DNA from: Artemisia argyi
Lineage: Eukaryota > Streptophyta > Magnoliopsida > Asterales > Asteraceae
DNA: 64,000 nt
Direction: 5' to 3'
Assembly: GCA_030686995.1 (NCBI GenBank)
Contig: CM060684.1
Span: 8,763,897-8,827,896, forward strand
The notes beneath the pieces were generated by a model. The model was not told the origin of the DNA. It was given only the letters and a program-made list of their open reading frames with translations, and did not search any database. The position numbers and the translations under genes are program-made. Below are positions 1 through 12,420 of this stretch, piece after piece. Position 1 is the first letter of the stretch. Each line of letters opens with the position of its first letter.

Positions 1-49
1 CTTAAGGTTTTAAAAATGGGAAATTAATAAAATAAACCTTGAACTATTC

Positions 50-330
50 TTAAATGGCATAATTGGTCCTTATGATAACATTTTGAGAAATTATATCTTT
101 AGTCCCTTAAAAATCCAAAGTTACATAAATGGTCCCTGGAGTTTGAGAAATTGGCAGAAAAGGTCCCTGGATATTTTAAATGGAAAAATCACATCTTTGG
201 TCCTTGGTATATTCATAAAATGCATAAATGGTCCTTATAAGTATTTTGAGAAAATTGCAAAATCAGTCCTCTAATTTCACCAAATTACAAATTTGGTCCT
301 TGTTTAAATACCACAAACCAACCGGACCCT
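50..330. repeat. Degenerate GGTCC short-repeat tract
   Basis: Irregular repeats of about 40-50 bp, each holding GGTCC(C/T)T followed by an AT-rich stretch such as TTTGAGAAAATTGC. A similar series, inverted, occupies about 57280-57560 at the matching end of copy 3, so it appears to belong to that repeat family. The small ORF across it is a by-product. Confidence 0.5.
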
Positions 331-850
331 TTTATTAAATAAACCAAAACCAAACCACGCCTAGTCCAACACAACCCTCGGCCCACTCCCTTTTATTATA
401 AAGAACGGGTCAAACCCCCGTTTGACCACCCAATACCGCCAAACCACACACACTGTTCATCCCTCTCCTCCCTCACCTGAAACCAGGGTGGTTTTTCCAC
501 CACCTCATCACCTTCCACCTCATCCCCTACTCCACCCTAACCTCCTTTCCACCTCACAGCCAAACCACATCACCAATAAATGCATCCCACACCACTTTTC
601 ACTCCAAACCATACCCTGCTTCTCTGTTTTTCAACCCACAGCCCCAACTTGTCTGAAAACCATCCCAATTGTCCCCTGCCACCTTCACATGATCCCAAAA
701 TTCTTTAATTGCTCAGCTTTGGCCCCAAGTTAACTTGGAGACTTTTTGGCGCCAAAATCATTTAAACGGATAGGATTGATTCAGAGCATTGGATGGTCAA
801 GATTGAAGTGGGATATGATCAGAGTATCACAAGTAACCCTAATTGGAGCC

Positions 851-859
851 TATAAAAGG
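851..859 (+). promoter_or_regulatory. TATA-like box of LTR-like repeat copy 1
   Basis: TATAAAAGG lies in a GC-moderate context and is followed by a purine-rich stretch (AAGAGAAGCAGAAGAG), as expected just upstream of an LTR transcription start. The inverted copy 3 has a comparable TATAAATAGG near 56740. Inferred from sequence only. Confidence 0.4.
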
Positions 860-3794
860 AAGAGAAGCAGAAGAGTTTAGTATCTAGTTTAATTCAATAA
901 GTGTATGTCGTATTAGTTTCTTTTCAAAGTTCAAGTGTAATTTAAAGCTTTCAAGGCTTCAAGTTAGCATTCTCAGTGTACTAGTAAGCTTTTCTGTTAA
1001 TAAGAATCAAGTGTGTTTTGTTATCTCAGTTAATGCAATTTTCAATTTCATATCAAATTTCTTAATAAGCTTTGTACTTATTATTGTTAGATTATAGAGA
1101 CTATTAAGCTCACATAAGCTCCTAAGAAGCTCATTAAAGCTTTTAGATACCTTAAAACAAGATTTAGATATAAAAAACTCATAAACCTAAAAACAGTCAA
1201 CGAAAGTCAAAGTTCCAAGTTCTTGGTGATAAGCAATGGAGCAGGGCAAATATTGGATGGCCTTGGGTTAGTGAATCTGTTGAGATTCCATAGGATTGTT
1301 CTTGGTTCATTGGTTTTAAGCAGGAAAGCATTTTGTAAGTCCTCAAAATCTCATATCTGTCTTTTTACTATAGCTGTGCTTATTACTTTGCTTTTTCAGT
1401 TGTTTTGTGCTTATTCAGTCCTAAGTAGTGATAAGACAACATAAAATTAGTAGCTTGTTTGATAAATTCCTTAGTTGCTTAAAAATCTTAGTAAAACAGT
1501 CAACAAAGTATAATTAGTATTCTTGATTATTTTTGGTTGTAACCTGTTTCTAAGTGCTTATTTCTACTTAATATAACATAATAAGTAGTTGTGGATTAGA
1601 TTATTAGGCCCTAGTATCTGATTGATTAGAAAACATAAAACAGTCTAGGTATAGGGAGTGTTTGGAATAAGCTAGTGAGCTAAGCCCTTGTTGTTATTTG
1701 GTGTTTATTGGTGTTTCAATAGACTGCAGTAGTGTTATTTAGGGTAATTAAGGTATAAAACTTTGGTCTTATACACCCAAAAGTCAAAATCACAAGCAAT
1801 ACATCACCACAGTTAACTGTGGTAATATTTGAGTCCAAGTCTCATCATACCATCTCATAAGTTAGTAACCTAGCTTAATTTAACTTAATATTAGCTTATA
1901 ACAACTTATTTAATAAGTAGGATCAATCAGAAGTTCACATAAGTCAAAGTTAGTTCATCAATCAAAAAGTCAAAAAGTGCACAACCTCAGAAATCCTTAA
2001 AATGGCATGATTTATATAGAATTTTGTGTTCAATCTTAAGCTTTGAAACTTATTGAGGTGTTAGTATACCAGCTTAACTTTAGTTTCCTACATCTTTTTC
2101 ATTTTTAAGATTTTTCTTGTGCAAGTTAATCCCATCCAAAAACACCTGCAGGGAAAGGGTACTCCCCTGCTACACAGATACCATCTCATCACCACCACTT
2201 TGGTGGTTGACTGTGGCCAACTCAGTGGGCCTTAGTGGTTCATTCTTGGTTTCCCCAACCCCCCTCCTACCAGGGAACAAGGTTTGACCTTTGTTTTGAC
2301 CTAGGAACAAGTGGACCCTACCTGGAATCCACCCCAAAGTCTGTCCCAATTCTGTGTTGAATTTCAATTTGCATAAGTGCTTATTTCATTTCCAATAGCT
2401 TATCAGTGAGCATTGCTAGTTGTTTTCAGCTTATTTAAGTGTGTTTAGCTTATTTATACTTAGTTTTATCATTGTGGACCCCACCTTCAGTCATTTGTGC
2501 TTATTTGCTTACTCAGTCAACAAAAGTCAAACTGCTTAAGTAAAGGGGGTGCACACTGCTTATTTTTAAGCTTTGTAAGAAGTTGTTTCACAAAAGTATC
2601 TTATTTTCATCTTATATTTAGCTGTTTAAAAGAAAAACTCCAAAAAAGCAAACATAAAAATAGTGATAGCTTCTATTTAATAGAAACTATCTTTTTCATT
2701 TTTCATTTTGGCTTATTAATAAGCACTTTTCAAATTTTATAATTTTATTAACTTCCTAGTACCTTTAAGTAGTTAAAATAATTTTCTTAGATTTTTCCTA
2801 AACAGTTTACTATTTACTAGAATTAAAAGTAGTTTAAATAATTAAATAGGTAATATTAGTAATTAAATAGTTTTCTTTAATTTTAATTAACAACAGTAGA
2901 ATTTTATATTTTCCTAAGTTTTATAAAGTAGTTAAGACTTTTAGAAAATAGTTTCATAATTTCCACTGTCCATTTTCTAATTTTCCTATTTAATTTAATT
3001 AAATTAGATTTAAATTAATTAATAAGTAATTAATTAGTCAATTAGCTTAAATATAATTTTTAGCAACTTTTTATAATTTTTTAGGATTCCTGTAATGGTT
3101 AATTAGGTTTATAAATTTTTACATAATTTTATAAGTCATTTAAGTATTAATAGTAATTTAAAATAGTTTAATTAGTTTAATTAAGTTAAATAGTTTTTAA
3201 TTAATAGAAAACTCATAAAAAGACAAAAATATTTATTTTCATTTTTTATACTTTCTTCAAGTTCTAATTAAGGTTTAGAAATTATTTTTGCAAGTTTTTA
3301 GGTTAATTTGTAATATTTGTCTTTTTTAGTTAATTTAAATTAGATTTTTAAATAGTTTTATTAATTAAATAATATTTAAATATTTTAATAATCACTTTTA
3401 TAATTTCATTTTCATTTTCAAATTTCTTTTTAATTTTAAGTTTTCAAAAGTTTCAAAAGCACCCCCTGTAGTTTGTAATTTGTTTAAACCCACTTGTCTC
3501 TGTCTGTTATCTGATTTTCTTATTTGTGCTTTTGTGTGTATCTCTGTTATTGTTTATATCTTTTCATATTATCTAAATACCAAGCAATCAGTAGTATAAT
3601 CATCCCTCAATCATTTTGGTTACTGTCCTCAGTACCACTCATTCTCCTAATCGTTCCAAAATACAATTTCAATCTCGTTGGGATTTAACGACCCGGGGAT
3701 TTCCCTATATTTCCACGGTCAATAATAACTTGCACTTTGTCCTAGGTGGGCCTATCAACTGCACCCGGTTGACTGGTTGGTTTAGGAGGAGTCA

Positions 3795-4290
3795 GAACGT
3801 GACACATCAATATATGTAGTTCGATAAAGTCATATGCATGTTGATGTAAAAACACGAACAAGTTAGATACATCGATATGTATCAGTTTCATCATGTGCAT
3901 GTTTTAACGTCTTAAAAAGTTTATAGATGCATGAATTCAATTGATATAATTATTACATTCATCGTTCAAAGAAACTTACTGGTTATTATTTTAGGATTTA
4001 AATTAAAATTGAATTGGTATTCATTGAGTTAAAAAGATGCATGCAGAGGAGGAGGCAAAATGGACGGGTCGGGCAGGCACAGGCCACGATCCAAACGGTC
4101 AGCCCGAACGGGTGGGCTTAAATGACACCATAAGAAAATTACAAACCATATCGTTAAGTTTATTGCCGGAACTAGTGACAGTAATAGCCTTGGTGTTGAA
4201 AATTGTTCATGATCTTTTACATTTGAAATGACCCCATAAGAAAATTACAATAAATAACCTCAGTGAGCTTCAAATTTGCAACTTAAACAC
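3795..4290. repeat. Dispersed segment B, copy 1
   Basis: Matches 8677-9080 at high identity, from GAACGTGACACATCAATATA through the GATGCATGCAGAGGAGGAG block, and partly 6230-7180. There is no coding signal. Its junction with the preceding repeat marks where copy 1 of the LTR-like repeat interrupted an existing repeat. The match decays after about 4090. Confidence 0.6.
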
Positions 4291-4299
4291 TTTACGATC

Positions 4300-4680
4300 A
4301 TAAATCCTCTCAAGGGATAATAATCACAAACTGAGTATTTACCATCTGCATTAAGCCCTTTATCTGGGCGTTCATGGTATGGAAATGGTTTTGTCGCCAT
4401 TGTAGTACGTAGTTCTTAATAGCACAAGTGTTGAGCGTATGTCTTTCTTAAAGCGGTTTCTTATCATCATGTTTACTTTCAGGTACGTATGATTATTGAC
4501 ATCTTAACTCCTCATATGCCCCCCCCACCACCCACATGATTGTGTATTAATTGTTGTTGTTAAGATTCAAATTCAATAATATAAAAAATCTAGAATATTA
4601 CTATATTAATAGAAATCTACTTTACTTAATAACATCGAGAAAACATAGTAACAAATAAAAAGGAAAACAGGAAAATCAAG
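4300..4680. repeat. Dispersed segment C, copy 1 (empty site)
   Basis: Aligns with 12961-13440, sharing words such as TGGAAATGGTTTT, AGCACAAGTGTT and ACATCGAGAA. The copy at 13 kb carries an extra block of about 190 bp flanked by TTGCAAAAATCG inverted repeats near 13098-13287; this copy is uninterrupted near 4497 and so serves as a related empty site. No ORF is seen. Confidence 0.6.
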
Positions 4681-4709
4681 AAAAATAAATAAATAAATAA
4701 ATAAAATAA
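4681..4709. repeat. (AAAT)n microsatellite
   Basis: Tetranucleotide run, AAATAAATAAATAAATAAAT, in AT-rich intergenic DNA. Confidence 0.85.
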
Positions 4710-4714
4710 GAGCA

Positions 4715-4815
4715 TATATCAGATATGATGACTCGAAATATGAGACCTATTATATGGCTCAACTTTAGCCATCAAGGTGACCACACTTGCAAGCTAGATT
4801 CCCAGGTTTGTAATG
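4715..4815 (-). repeat. tRNA-headed SINE-like fragment
   Basis: On the minus strand GATGGCTAAAGTTG resembles a pol III A box and, about 35 nt later, ATTTCGAGTCATC resembles a B box. The same arrangement recurs near 23925, 24560, 27955, 28640 and 30140. The B box is imperfect and no tRNA cloverleaf closes, so this is a SINE-type promoter relic and not a tRNA gene. Confidence 0.4.
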
Positions 4816-5190
4816 TTAATATTCTTTTATAAAGACAAATATCGACACATTCATTGTGTATCAATTCTTGGAATTCTAAGTTTGGTCTTCAAGGTAAGAA
4901 TCTGCATTCTTTCTCTTTTTGTCCTTTATTCCACAAATATTACTAACATTTAGCAGTAGCACTAGCTTTTACTTTTCCTTTTAAAAAAGAAAAGACTCAA
5001 TAAGATATACAAAGTAAGAATATGTAGACTTTAGTTGTAATCCATAAAAACTATTGCTTGTCGGATGTTTTAGAAGAAGAAAATAATAACATCAATAGAG
5101 AAAAAATAAGTAGTACGAAATGTGGCATAGAACACTACAAGCTGACACACTATTAAAATAAGAAGGGAATTTAAATACCAAGTACTTGAA
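4816..5190. other. Intergenic, no feature
   Basis: AT-rich sequence without an ORF of coding character. Only loosely similar to other dispersed segments nearby; nothing supportable seen. Confidence 0.4.
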
Positions 5191-5470
5191 TTTAGGGGTC
5201 TAAACGAGTCAAGCTTTTGTCGAGTAACTCGAGCTAGTTCGAGTCGAACTTTATCGAGTCTCTAGCTCGAGCCCAGAAAGTGAGCTTGGAATGTTTATCG
5301 AGCCGAACTCGAGCTTATATATACTTGAATTGAGTAATTGTCGAGATTTCCAGATTTTACATGCTAATATATAAATACACTAAAAGCAAATACTTATTTG
5401 TGGATGTATCGAGCTTTTCGTGTCAAGTTCGAGGTAGAACCAACTGGTATCGAGCCTTTCTTCATATAAT
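5191..5470. mobile_element. Decayed MITE-like element rich in TCGAGC
   Basis: Starts with TAGGGGTCTAAACGAG, a start typical of hAT-type MITEs (compare the better preserved element at 35108), followed by many GAGCTCGAG/TCGAGC words. The right end is unclear and no target duplication is convincing. Confidence 0.35.
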
Positions 5471-5800
5471 TGGTAGAGAATATTTAACTTTAAATTAATT
5501 AAGCTTTGTTTTTAAGTGTGTACAAAAATCCAACCTCATAAAAAATCAAAAATTGACTCGATGTTATTTAAATTACCATAAGATAAAGAAAAGGAGAACA
5601 TAATATGCTTTGAGTGCTTATTAGGCCAACCACAATGGAAGTATCACGTATTTAATTAGTTCTCTGTGTTCGTTAATAATACGGTGCTGATTCATCCATC
5701 ATCTTGTATTTTTGTTTTAAATATTTCATATATTTTTGTAGTTTCAAAAGTATGTACATGATATAGCTCAATCTTGTTTAAATGTTTAATAACAAAAATT
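5471..5800. other. Intergenic, no feature
   Basis: AT-rich with no coding signal. Ends where the duplicated block D begins. Confidence 0.4.
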
Positions 5801-6391
5801 ATGGGGAATTGCTTTTGTCTATCTTACATTTGCTTTATACTAAAAAAGAAAAAGATAAAGAAAAATTTAAAGTTAAAGCTAATTAAAGGACATATGTACT
5901 CATTCGTTTGAAAAATTCATTATTTGTTCAAACAAGATAAGAGGATTCTATACCCACCCACTTTAAATCTTTTAATAAGTCATGCATGCATTAATTATTC
6001 GTTTGAAATTAGAAGGCACGAATATTTAGATGCATGGTTTGTTCAAAATTAAGGAAAATATTTAGTTGTATGATGGTCATGGTCCAAAATCGATTTTTTG
6101 AATTGGTTATGATCAAAAACCGATAGCGTGCATCACTTAATTCACGTAATTGCTTAAATTTAGAGGTTTAGATGCGTCTATATGACTAGCTGCATCGTAT
6201 GAACGTGATATATCAATATATATTGTTCGATATATATAGTCAGATGCATATATAGATTACATATGAACGTGTGTTGACATATCAATTAAGTGATCATGCT
6301 TTCAATTTTGTTCCAAACTTTTTTATGCATTCAAGGTTTGACAGTGAAGTAGATGCATATTGATGTAAAAACACAAACAGGTTAGATGCAT
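5801..6391. repeat. Duplicated block D, copy 1
   Basis: Co-linear with 8041-8840: GGGGAATTGCTTTTGTCTAT near 5800 pairs with GGGGCATTGCTTTTGTATAT at 8041, and the GATGCATGGTTTGTTCAAAA block at 6032 pairs with 8285 and 8486. It ends where a hAT-like insertion interrupts it at 6392. No ORF is seen. Confidence 0.6.
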
Positions 6392-7010
6392 AATGCGCCG
6401 TCTCATGAATTTTTGAGGCCATGTGCCGCAACTACTACATGGGCCCTTGAACTCGAAAATAACTTTATTTTTTTAAAAGGTTCGAAAAAAATTTAGATGG
6501 ATAAAAGAATTTGTAAATATTTCGCAATCTCAAAAAATCCACAATACTTATAAAAATAGAAACAGTGGTTGCCGTCAAATGTATGAGACTAATATTTGCT
6601 AAATTCCTTTGTAACCTCTTAGATAATAATGTTTACTTCTTTAGGGTTAGGCGTGATAATTTTGTAAACCTTTACACTTTTTTAAAACTAAAGCTAAAAA
6701 TGTATGACATATATGTAAACGTTGTTAACTGTAGGGGGAAACATATAGATGACTCAAACTAGTCATCTTCTCCACCCAGTTAAAGACATACCACTGCTAA
6801 CAACACTATGTATACCTCACTTCATTCTAATCCGATTATTACCTTATTTTTTCTCTAAAATTAAATAGTTTTTCATTCCCGAACACATTGCTAACAATTT
6901 TATGCCTGAAATCGAATTAAATCAACCATTATGTCTATAATCGTGGGGCCCTTACAAAAACGGAGGCCCTATGCGGTCGAGCACCCTACACATGCTCAAA
7001 TCCGGCCCTG
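6392..7010 (-). mobile_element. Non-autonomous hAT-like insertion
   Basis: The flanking sequences (GTTAGATGCAT before, GATGCATTGATATGTATCAG after) are continuous in the related copy near 8825, so this block of about 620 bp is an insertion. GATGCAT, 7 of 8 bp, is repeated at both edges as a likely 8-bp target duplication. Read on the minus strand it starts CAGGGCCGGATTTGAG, a hAT-type terminus; the opposite end is degenerate. The small ORF inside (6565-6762) shows no transposase similarity. Confidence 0.5.
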
Positions 7011-8040
7011 GATGCATTGATATGTATCAGTTACATCATGTGCATGTTTTAACATCTTGAAAATATATTATAGATGCATGAATTAAATTGATATAATTAC
7101 ATGCATCATTCATAGAAACTTATTGGCTATTATTTTAAGATTTAAAATTGAATTGGTGTTCATTAACTTAAAAAGATGCATGATCACTGTTGAAAATATG
7201 ATATAGGCCGGTTTTATCTATTAATTCTTATTAGAAATTAATGGCTTTGCAAAAGGCATCTGATCATTTAAATTAGGGTCTATCTAGTTTTTTATTACCA
7301 TTTTGCCATTATCTAATCTTCTTCTCATTTTGTGAATCCCTAATCAACTTAACATACTAAGAACCACAGACCGTACGTATAGTAACTGGTACCAATTAGG
7401 ATTGATTTTATCTGGACTAGACTTTGGCTAGTTATAAGACCTAATCAACTACCTTAACTGAGTCCCTTGTATAATTATATTCTATACAATTGTCGGGCTA
7501 AAGTTGGTCTTAGTGCCCAGTCCATGGCATATGTTGGGAGTAAATTGGTGTATGTGTCCTGCAATATGAGAGTGTCGTGCGCTATTGGCGCTCAACTGCT
7601 CATCAGGTGGCATTTATTTCGTTAATCCCATTTTATAACCCTATCCTCCTCCTCGTCATCATTAAATTCAACATAGTCTGGACTCTCGATAACATGGCTG
7701 CAAATCTACGAGATGAAGCGGATGCTCATGTTGCATCACTGTAATCATATTTTCAAGGTTTGGAAATTTGGAATTGGAGTCCATATATGAAACTTGGGGG
7801 TAGATTAACAAAAGAGAAATATATGGACAAAATAGTAGATGAAAAACAAAGAAAATGGAAATCAGAATCGGGTACAATATAGATTAAATGATATGAGCAA
7901 ATTCGAGGCATCACTTAAAAGGGTTTATGTTATACAAACTCTCTCTATATTGTCACATAGGGGGGTTTGATCAAACCTTACAACCCGTGATGCACACTGT
8001 ACAAACCGGCGATGCGTGCAATGATTAGAAACCCTACCTA
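7011..8040. other. Segment B remainder and featureless intergenic DNA
   Basis: 7011-7190 continues segment B, resuming after the hAT-like insertion. From 7190 to 8040 I see no repeat structure or coding signal; the 69-codon minus ORF at 7668-7877 has no recognisable domain. Confidence 0.4.
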
Positions 8041-8690
8041 TGGGGCATTGCTTTTGTATATCTTACATTTTCTTTATGTTAAAAACGAAAAAGAAAAAGA
8101 AAAAGAAAAAGCTAATTAAAGGACAAAAGAGAAATATATACTCTTTCAATTGAAAAATCCATTATTTAAAGCATGTTATGATTGTGACAAGGTGTTTAGA
8201 TGCATTATTTGTTCAAACAAATTATATAAGAGGTTCTATACCTATTTTATATCTTTTAATAAGTCATGCATGAATTAATGTTTAGATGCATGGTTTGTTC
8301 AAAATTAAGGAAAAGATTCAGATGTATGATAGTCATGGTCCAAAATTGATTTTTTGAACCGGTTATGATCCAAAACCGATCACATGCATCACTTAATTCC
8401 CGTAATTGCTTATGTTTAGAGGTTTAGATGCATCAATATAGTACAAGATGCGTCGATATGATGAGATGCATTGTATGAACGTTTAGATGCATGGTTTGTT
8501 CAAAATTAAGGAAAAGATTTAGATGTATGATAGTCATGGTCCAAAATTGATTTTTTGAACCGGTTATGATCCAAAACCGATCACATGCATCACTTAATTC
8601 CCGTAATTGCTTATGTTTAGAGGTTTAGATGCGTCAATATAGTACAAGATGCGTCGATATGACGAGATGCATTGTATGAACGTGACACAT

Positions 8691-8691
<1 letters not shown>
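8041..8691. repeat. Duplicated block D, copy 2, with internal tandem duplication
   Basis: Second copy of block D. Within it a 201-bp unit is duplicated head to tail, 8281-8481 and 8482-8682, nearly identical; each unit starts TTTAGATGCATGGTTTG. The copy at 6027-6220 has one unit, so the tandem step came after the larger duplication. Confidence 0.75.

Positions 8692-8770
<79 letters not shown>
8692..8770. repeat. (TA)n microsatellite
   Basis: About 78 bp of uninterrupted AT dinucleotides. Segment B copy 1 has only ATATATG at this point, so the run expanded in this copy. Confidence 0.95.
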
Positions 8771-8774
<4 letters not shown>

Positions 8775-9080
8775 AAAGTCATATGCATGTAAAGTATATG
8801 CATATTGATGTAAAAACACGAACAAGTTAGACACATCGATATGTATCAGTTTCATTATGTGCATGTTTTAACGTCTTAAAAAGATTATAGATGCATGAAT
8901 TCAATTGATATAATTATTACATGCATCATTCATAGAAACTTACTGGTTATTATTTTAGGATTTAAAATTGAATTAGTATTCATTGAGTTAAAAAGATGCA
9001 TGCAGAGGAGGAGCAAAACGGCCGGGCCGGGCGGGCACATCCCACGGTCTAAACGGGCAAGGGTCAAACGGGCTCATATT
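8771..9080. repeat. Dispersed segment B, copy 2
   Basis: Pairs with 3815-4110, including ATGCATGCAGAGGAGGAG near 8998. The 88-codon ORF at 8895-9161 spans repeat sequence and is not considered a gene. Confidence 0.6.
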
Positions 9081-9467
9081 ACACAAATCGCTTTAGAAAA
9101 TACCCCAAACAACAAAATAAATTCCTCAAACGTAACACTTCATTTATATTTAAAAAATTAAATAAAATTAATTATATTTACAAGTTTTTATTTCAAAGCA
9201 ATTGTCATGTTCTCCAATTGAGAGAAAATAGGTGTCCGTTAATGCCCATATAACTTTTAACTGGGCATACATAGCCATTCCAAAAAAAAAAGCCAAATCT
9301 TTAATAAAGTTGCCTAAACGTGCGACTGCTCAGATTCAAGCCTGTAATGGCGGATGAATAGAGTCGTAACTACGCTGAAATTTATTATGTTTGTGTTGAT
9401 AAACCCGAGTATACTAGTTTATTTTGGTAATGATACGTGGTGTGTGCTTATTCACACATCTTTTTCT
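9081..9467. other. Intergenic, no feature
   Basis: AT-rich, no repeat partner or coding signal recognised before the LTR-like copy 2 begins near 9468. Confidence 0.35.
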
Positions 9468-10005
9468 TACTAAATTAAGACCAAAACGACCAAAAACGAC
9501 CAAAAACTAACCAAAAATGCCAAAGATATCGTGTTTTTGTGTTTATGATCGTGCATGAACGGATAATTCAAAAACAGACATAATTGAGGCCAAAAAGACA
9601 AAAGCGAGCACGAGATTTGGAAAATTGTCAAAAGCCGGAGCTTGGATGGGAAACGGAGCATAATGGAGCATTACCGGATCGACTCAACACGATTTTGAAG
9701 AAAAGGACGAAAAGTCAAAGGCAAAAAGTCAAAGATCAAGTAAATCCCGAGAATGTGACATTGAGGGGAGTGTGGAAAACAAAACCAAAACCCGTAATCA
9801 CCTTTCTACCCGTAACCTTAACCCAAAATTACCGAAATACCCGGACCCAAAACCACAATTCCCCAAATTACCCTTCATCCCGAGCTTAAACGAAAAATCA
9901 ATTTCTAAACCCTTTTCCAAAAACCACTTTTCAAAATAAAATCACCAAACCCTTTTTTGTCAAAACGTTTTATTAGGTATTTTATATTAGTAGTAGTATT
10001 ATTTT

Positions 10006-10006
10006 C

Positions 10007-10037
<31 letters not shown>
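10006..10037. repeat. (TTA)n microsatellite
   Basis: About ten TTA units inside LTR-like repeat copy 2. Confidence 0.9.
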
Positions 10038-10041
<4 letters not shown>

Positions 10042-11517
10042 TAAAAAAAAATTACACTTTGAGTTTCACTTTTAATTTAACTATAACATTTTTTTTAAAA
10101 CCAATTTACTTTTACTACACCTTAATGCTAAACTAACACTAATATTCCTACACCCACTAATCCTAAACCCACCACCAATCCAATTCACACCATCACAACA
10201 CCTTCCATGCCCAACACATCCACTCCTAACCCCAACTTAAGCCCAAACCCAAACACAATCAATAAAAACGTTTTATTACTCCACCTCTTTACCCGCCATA
10301 TCCTTTACCTCCCTCCCTCTCTTTTTCCTGCAACACTCCATCCTCCCCTCAAAAGCTCCCCCCACTATCTCCTTCTCCAAGAAAGCTATCAAGAGATTAC
10401 AACTGGCATCACATGTTGCCACTGCCAAGTCACCAATCCACAACCATTTGGGTGTTTGGATTTATAAATTGTCAAATCTGTTTCTATAAAGGGTGTTTGG
10501 ATTTGCTGGTTTAACCTAGCCCTTGTGACTTTCATGGGTCAAAAAGTGTTCAGATAACACTCTTAGGGGTATATTAGAACAGTCAAAGCTTTAAAAGTGG
10601 TTGTCATTAGCTAAAAAGTCAAAATCCATCTTCTAATCCCATATTTGCATAACTGTTGTAATTTGGAGTTAGCATAATCTTTATTTAGGCTCCCAACTTG
10701 TTAAAATTGTTTGAATTAATCTCATTTAGGGCTAATAGATCAATATCAGTCATCTAGGGGCATTAGAAATCAATCAAAGTCAACTTTTAGAAAAATCTCA
10801 AAAAGTCAAATTTCCAAGTCTGTTGAAATGGGACAGCTTTCTAAATCACTTGTAGGTTTCATTTTTGCTTCGAAATCAATAAAAATTGTTGTTTTGTAGT
10901 CTTTGGCAGATTTTTTTTATCAAGTTCAAAAAGAAACTTGCAAATTGGAATAGATTTGGTCACTTGAATCTGTGTCCAAAAGGGGCTGTTTGAGTAAAAA
11001 ACTCCCCTGACCCAGTAGCCATAGGTTTGGGTCAGTTTTCAATTGACCATAAGTTGGTCAATTCTGGGTCATTGGTTGTGATTCTTGTTGTTTTAGAATC
11101 CTCCCTAGATTGTTTATAGGCTAGTGCTTTTTGTTTCCCCTCTAGTGCTTATTAGGTAGCTTAATTTTGAGCGTTATTTTCCCTTTTGGCTGCTGCTGTT
11201 TGTTCTTAGAACAGATGAGCTTGTTGATTTCTTTTTATTTGAACATGCTTGATCTTGTTGTATTGTTGTTGTTGTTTATTGATGTTGTCATGTTTGTGTT
11301 TGCTTTTGGGTTCCTTGGCTTATTTGGTTTAGCTTATTGTGGTGTTTGTTAGTTGCTATATTTCAAAAGCTCAAACTTTAAATCTGTGAAATTAATAAGC
11401 CTGCATCAAGCTTATTAAAGCTTTTCAGGAAATTTCATTTCAAAAAAATTGCTGGTTTTTATTGTTAAATTAGTTTGCTAAAAGAAAATTTGAAAAAAAA
11501 AGATAATTTGCCAAAAA

Positions 11518-11602
11518 GTCTGGTGATGGATTCGAACCCCAGACCTCTTGGATATCAAAGCCTCAACACCACACACCTTAACCAAACGTGCCCTTGGGTC
11601 TC
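11518..11602 (-). repeat. tRNA-like SINE head inside LTR-like copy 2
   Basis: The minus strand reads TGGTTAAGGTGTGTGG (A-box-like), then, about 30 nt on, GGGGTTCGAATCCATC (a good B box, GGTTCGAATCC). The spacing suits a tRNA-derived pol III promoter, but no acceptor stem pairs, so it is read as a SINE head. Confidence 0.45.
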
Positions 11603-12420
11603 TTCTGCTATAACTCTCTATTAATTCCTTTATATAGTTTTTAGCTTGTTTTTTTTTCCTTATTAGCTTATAAACTGCTTTTTACTGCTTATTTCAAGCG
11701 CTTTTTCCGAAAGTTTATTTTTAGCTTAAGTTAATTTCCAAAAAAATAAAAAATCTCAGATTTATTGCAATAGTTTTAATATTTATTTTCATTTAATTTA
11801 GTTAAATTAGTTTTTTCATTATAATAAATAGAATTTTTATTAAATAATTAATTTTTTTTCTAAAATTTTATTTTGTCATTTAGTACGCAGAAAAATCATT
11901 TTTACACCCGTAGGACTAGTGTAGCATAAATTTCACGTTTAATCTTGCGCGTTTACGTTTTTTTTAATCAACTTTTGTGTTTTCAGTTTAGCTTGCGTTT
12001 TACGATTTCCCGAATTCCCTATTATGTTTCCCGTAGTATCTTAGGTAGTTTTTAAGTTTTAATTTTCATTTCTTGTTAGAATTCCTAGTCTAGTTGTGTT
12101 TATTTATTTTCGTTCGTTAATTGTTAATTCTCGTAACTTTAACGTTCCACAATACCAAATAATCTCTCAATCATCCATACAAGCATTTTAATCTCCAAAT
12201 CTCACAAGATATCGCTCATTCACACCTCATTGGGACACGACCCAGGTAACCACTTACCCGGTATCACATATATATATTGTATTCACGAGTGTTTACAAGT
12301 CTCCCTTTTCCTAAAGGTTGATTGGTAAATTCCACTCACGTCTACTTTGTATTAATTTGATACACGCTTCACACGAATCAATACGTTTTGGGCATTAAAT
12401 CCACATTTCTTTGGGGGGGG

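Larger units (their letters stand above)
1..3794 (+). repeat. Long LTR-like repeat, copy 1 (left end outside window)
   Basis: AT-rich non-coding repeat with no credible ORF. It begins in a series of GGTCC-containing short repeats, has a TATA box near 851, is full of AGCTTATT and AAAAGTCAAA words, and ends in a conserved tail (GTTGGGATTTAACGACCCGG near 3678). The sequence after 3794 (GAACGTGACACATCAATATA) also occurs at 8680 without this repeat, so 3794 (ending GTCA) is taken as its 3' end. Relatives lie at about 9468-12420 and, inverted, about 54080-57830. The layout (TATA, long leader, TG/CA-type end) fits a long gypsy-type LTR or a solo LTR. The 5' end is not in the window, so the family is not proven. 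Confidence 0.55.
9468..12420 (+). repeat. Long LTR-like repeat, copy 2
   Basis: Its 5' part (CCAAAAATGCCAAAGATATC, then GAGCACGAG near 9610) matches the minus strand of 57590-57700, and its 3' part (CATTGGGACACGACCCAGGT near 12228) matches the tails of copy 1 (3678) and copy 3 (minus strand near 54170). It is non-coding, with repeated AAAAGTCAAA and AGCTTATT words. Edges are approximate; no target duplication found. Probably a solo LTR or a large non-autonomous element. Confidence 0.5.

Noticed and set aside
422..733. 103-codon Pro/His-rich ORF
   Set aside because: Lies in the LTR-like repeat; composition follows the CCA-rich DNA and no homologue is recognised.
8634..8864. Tyr-Ile repeat ORF (and similar at 24950 and 25179)
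   Set aside because: Translation of (TA)n microsatellites.
11518..11602. tRNA gene
   Set aside because: The B box is good but no acceptor stem or anticodon arm can be paired; a SINE head is more likely.
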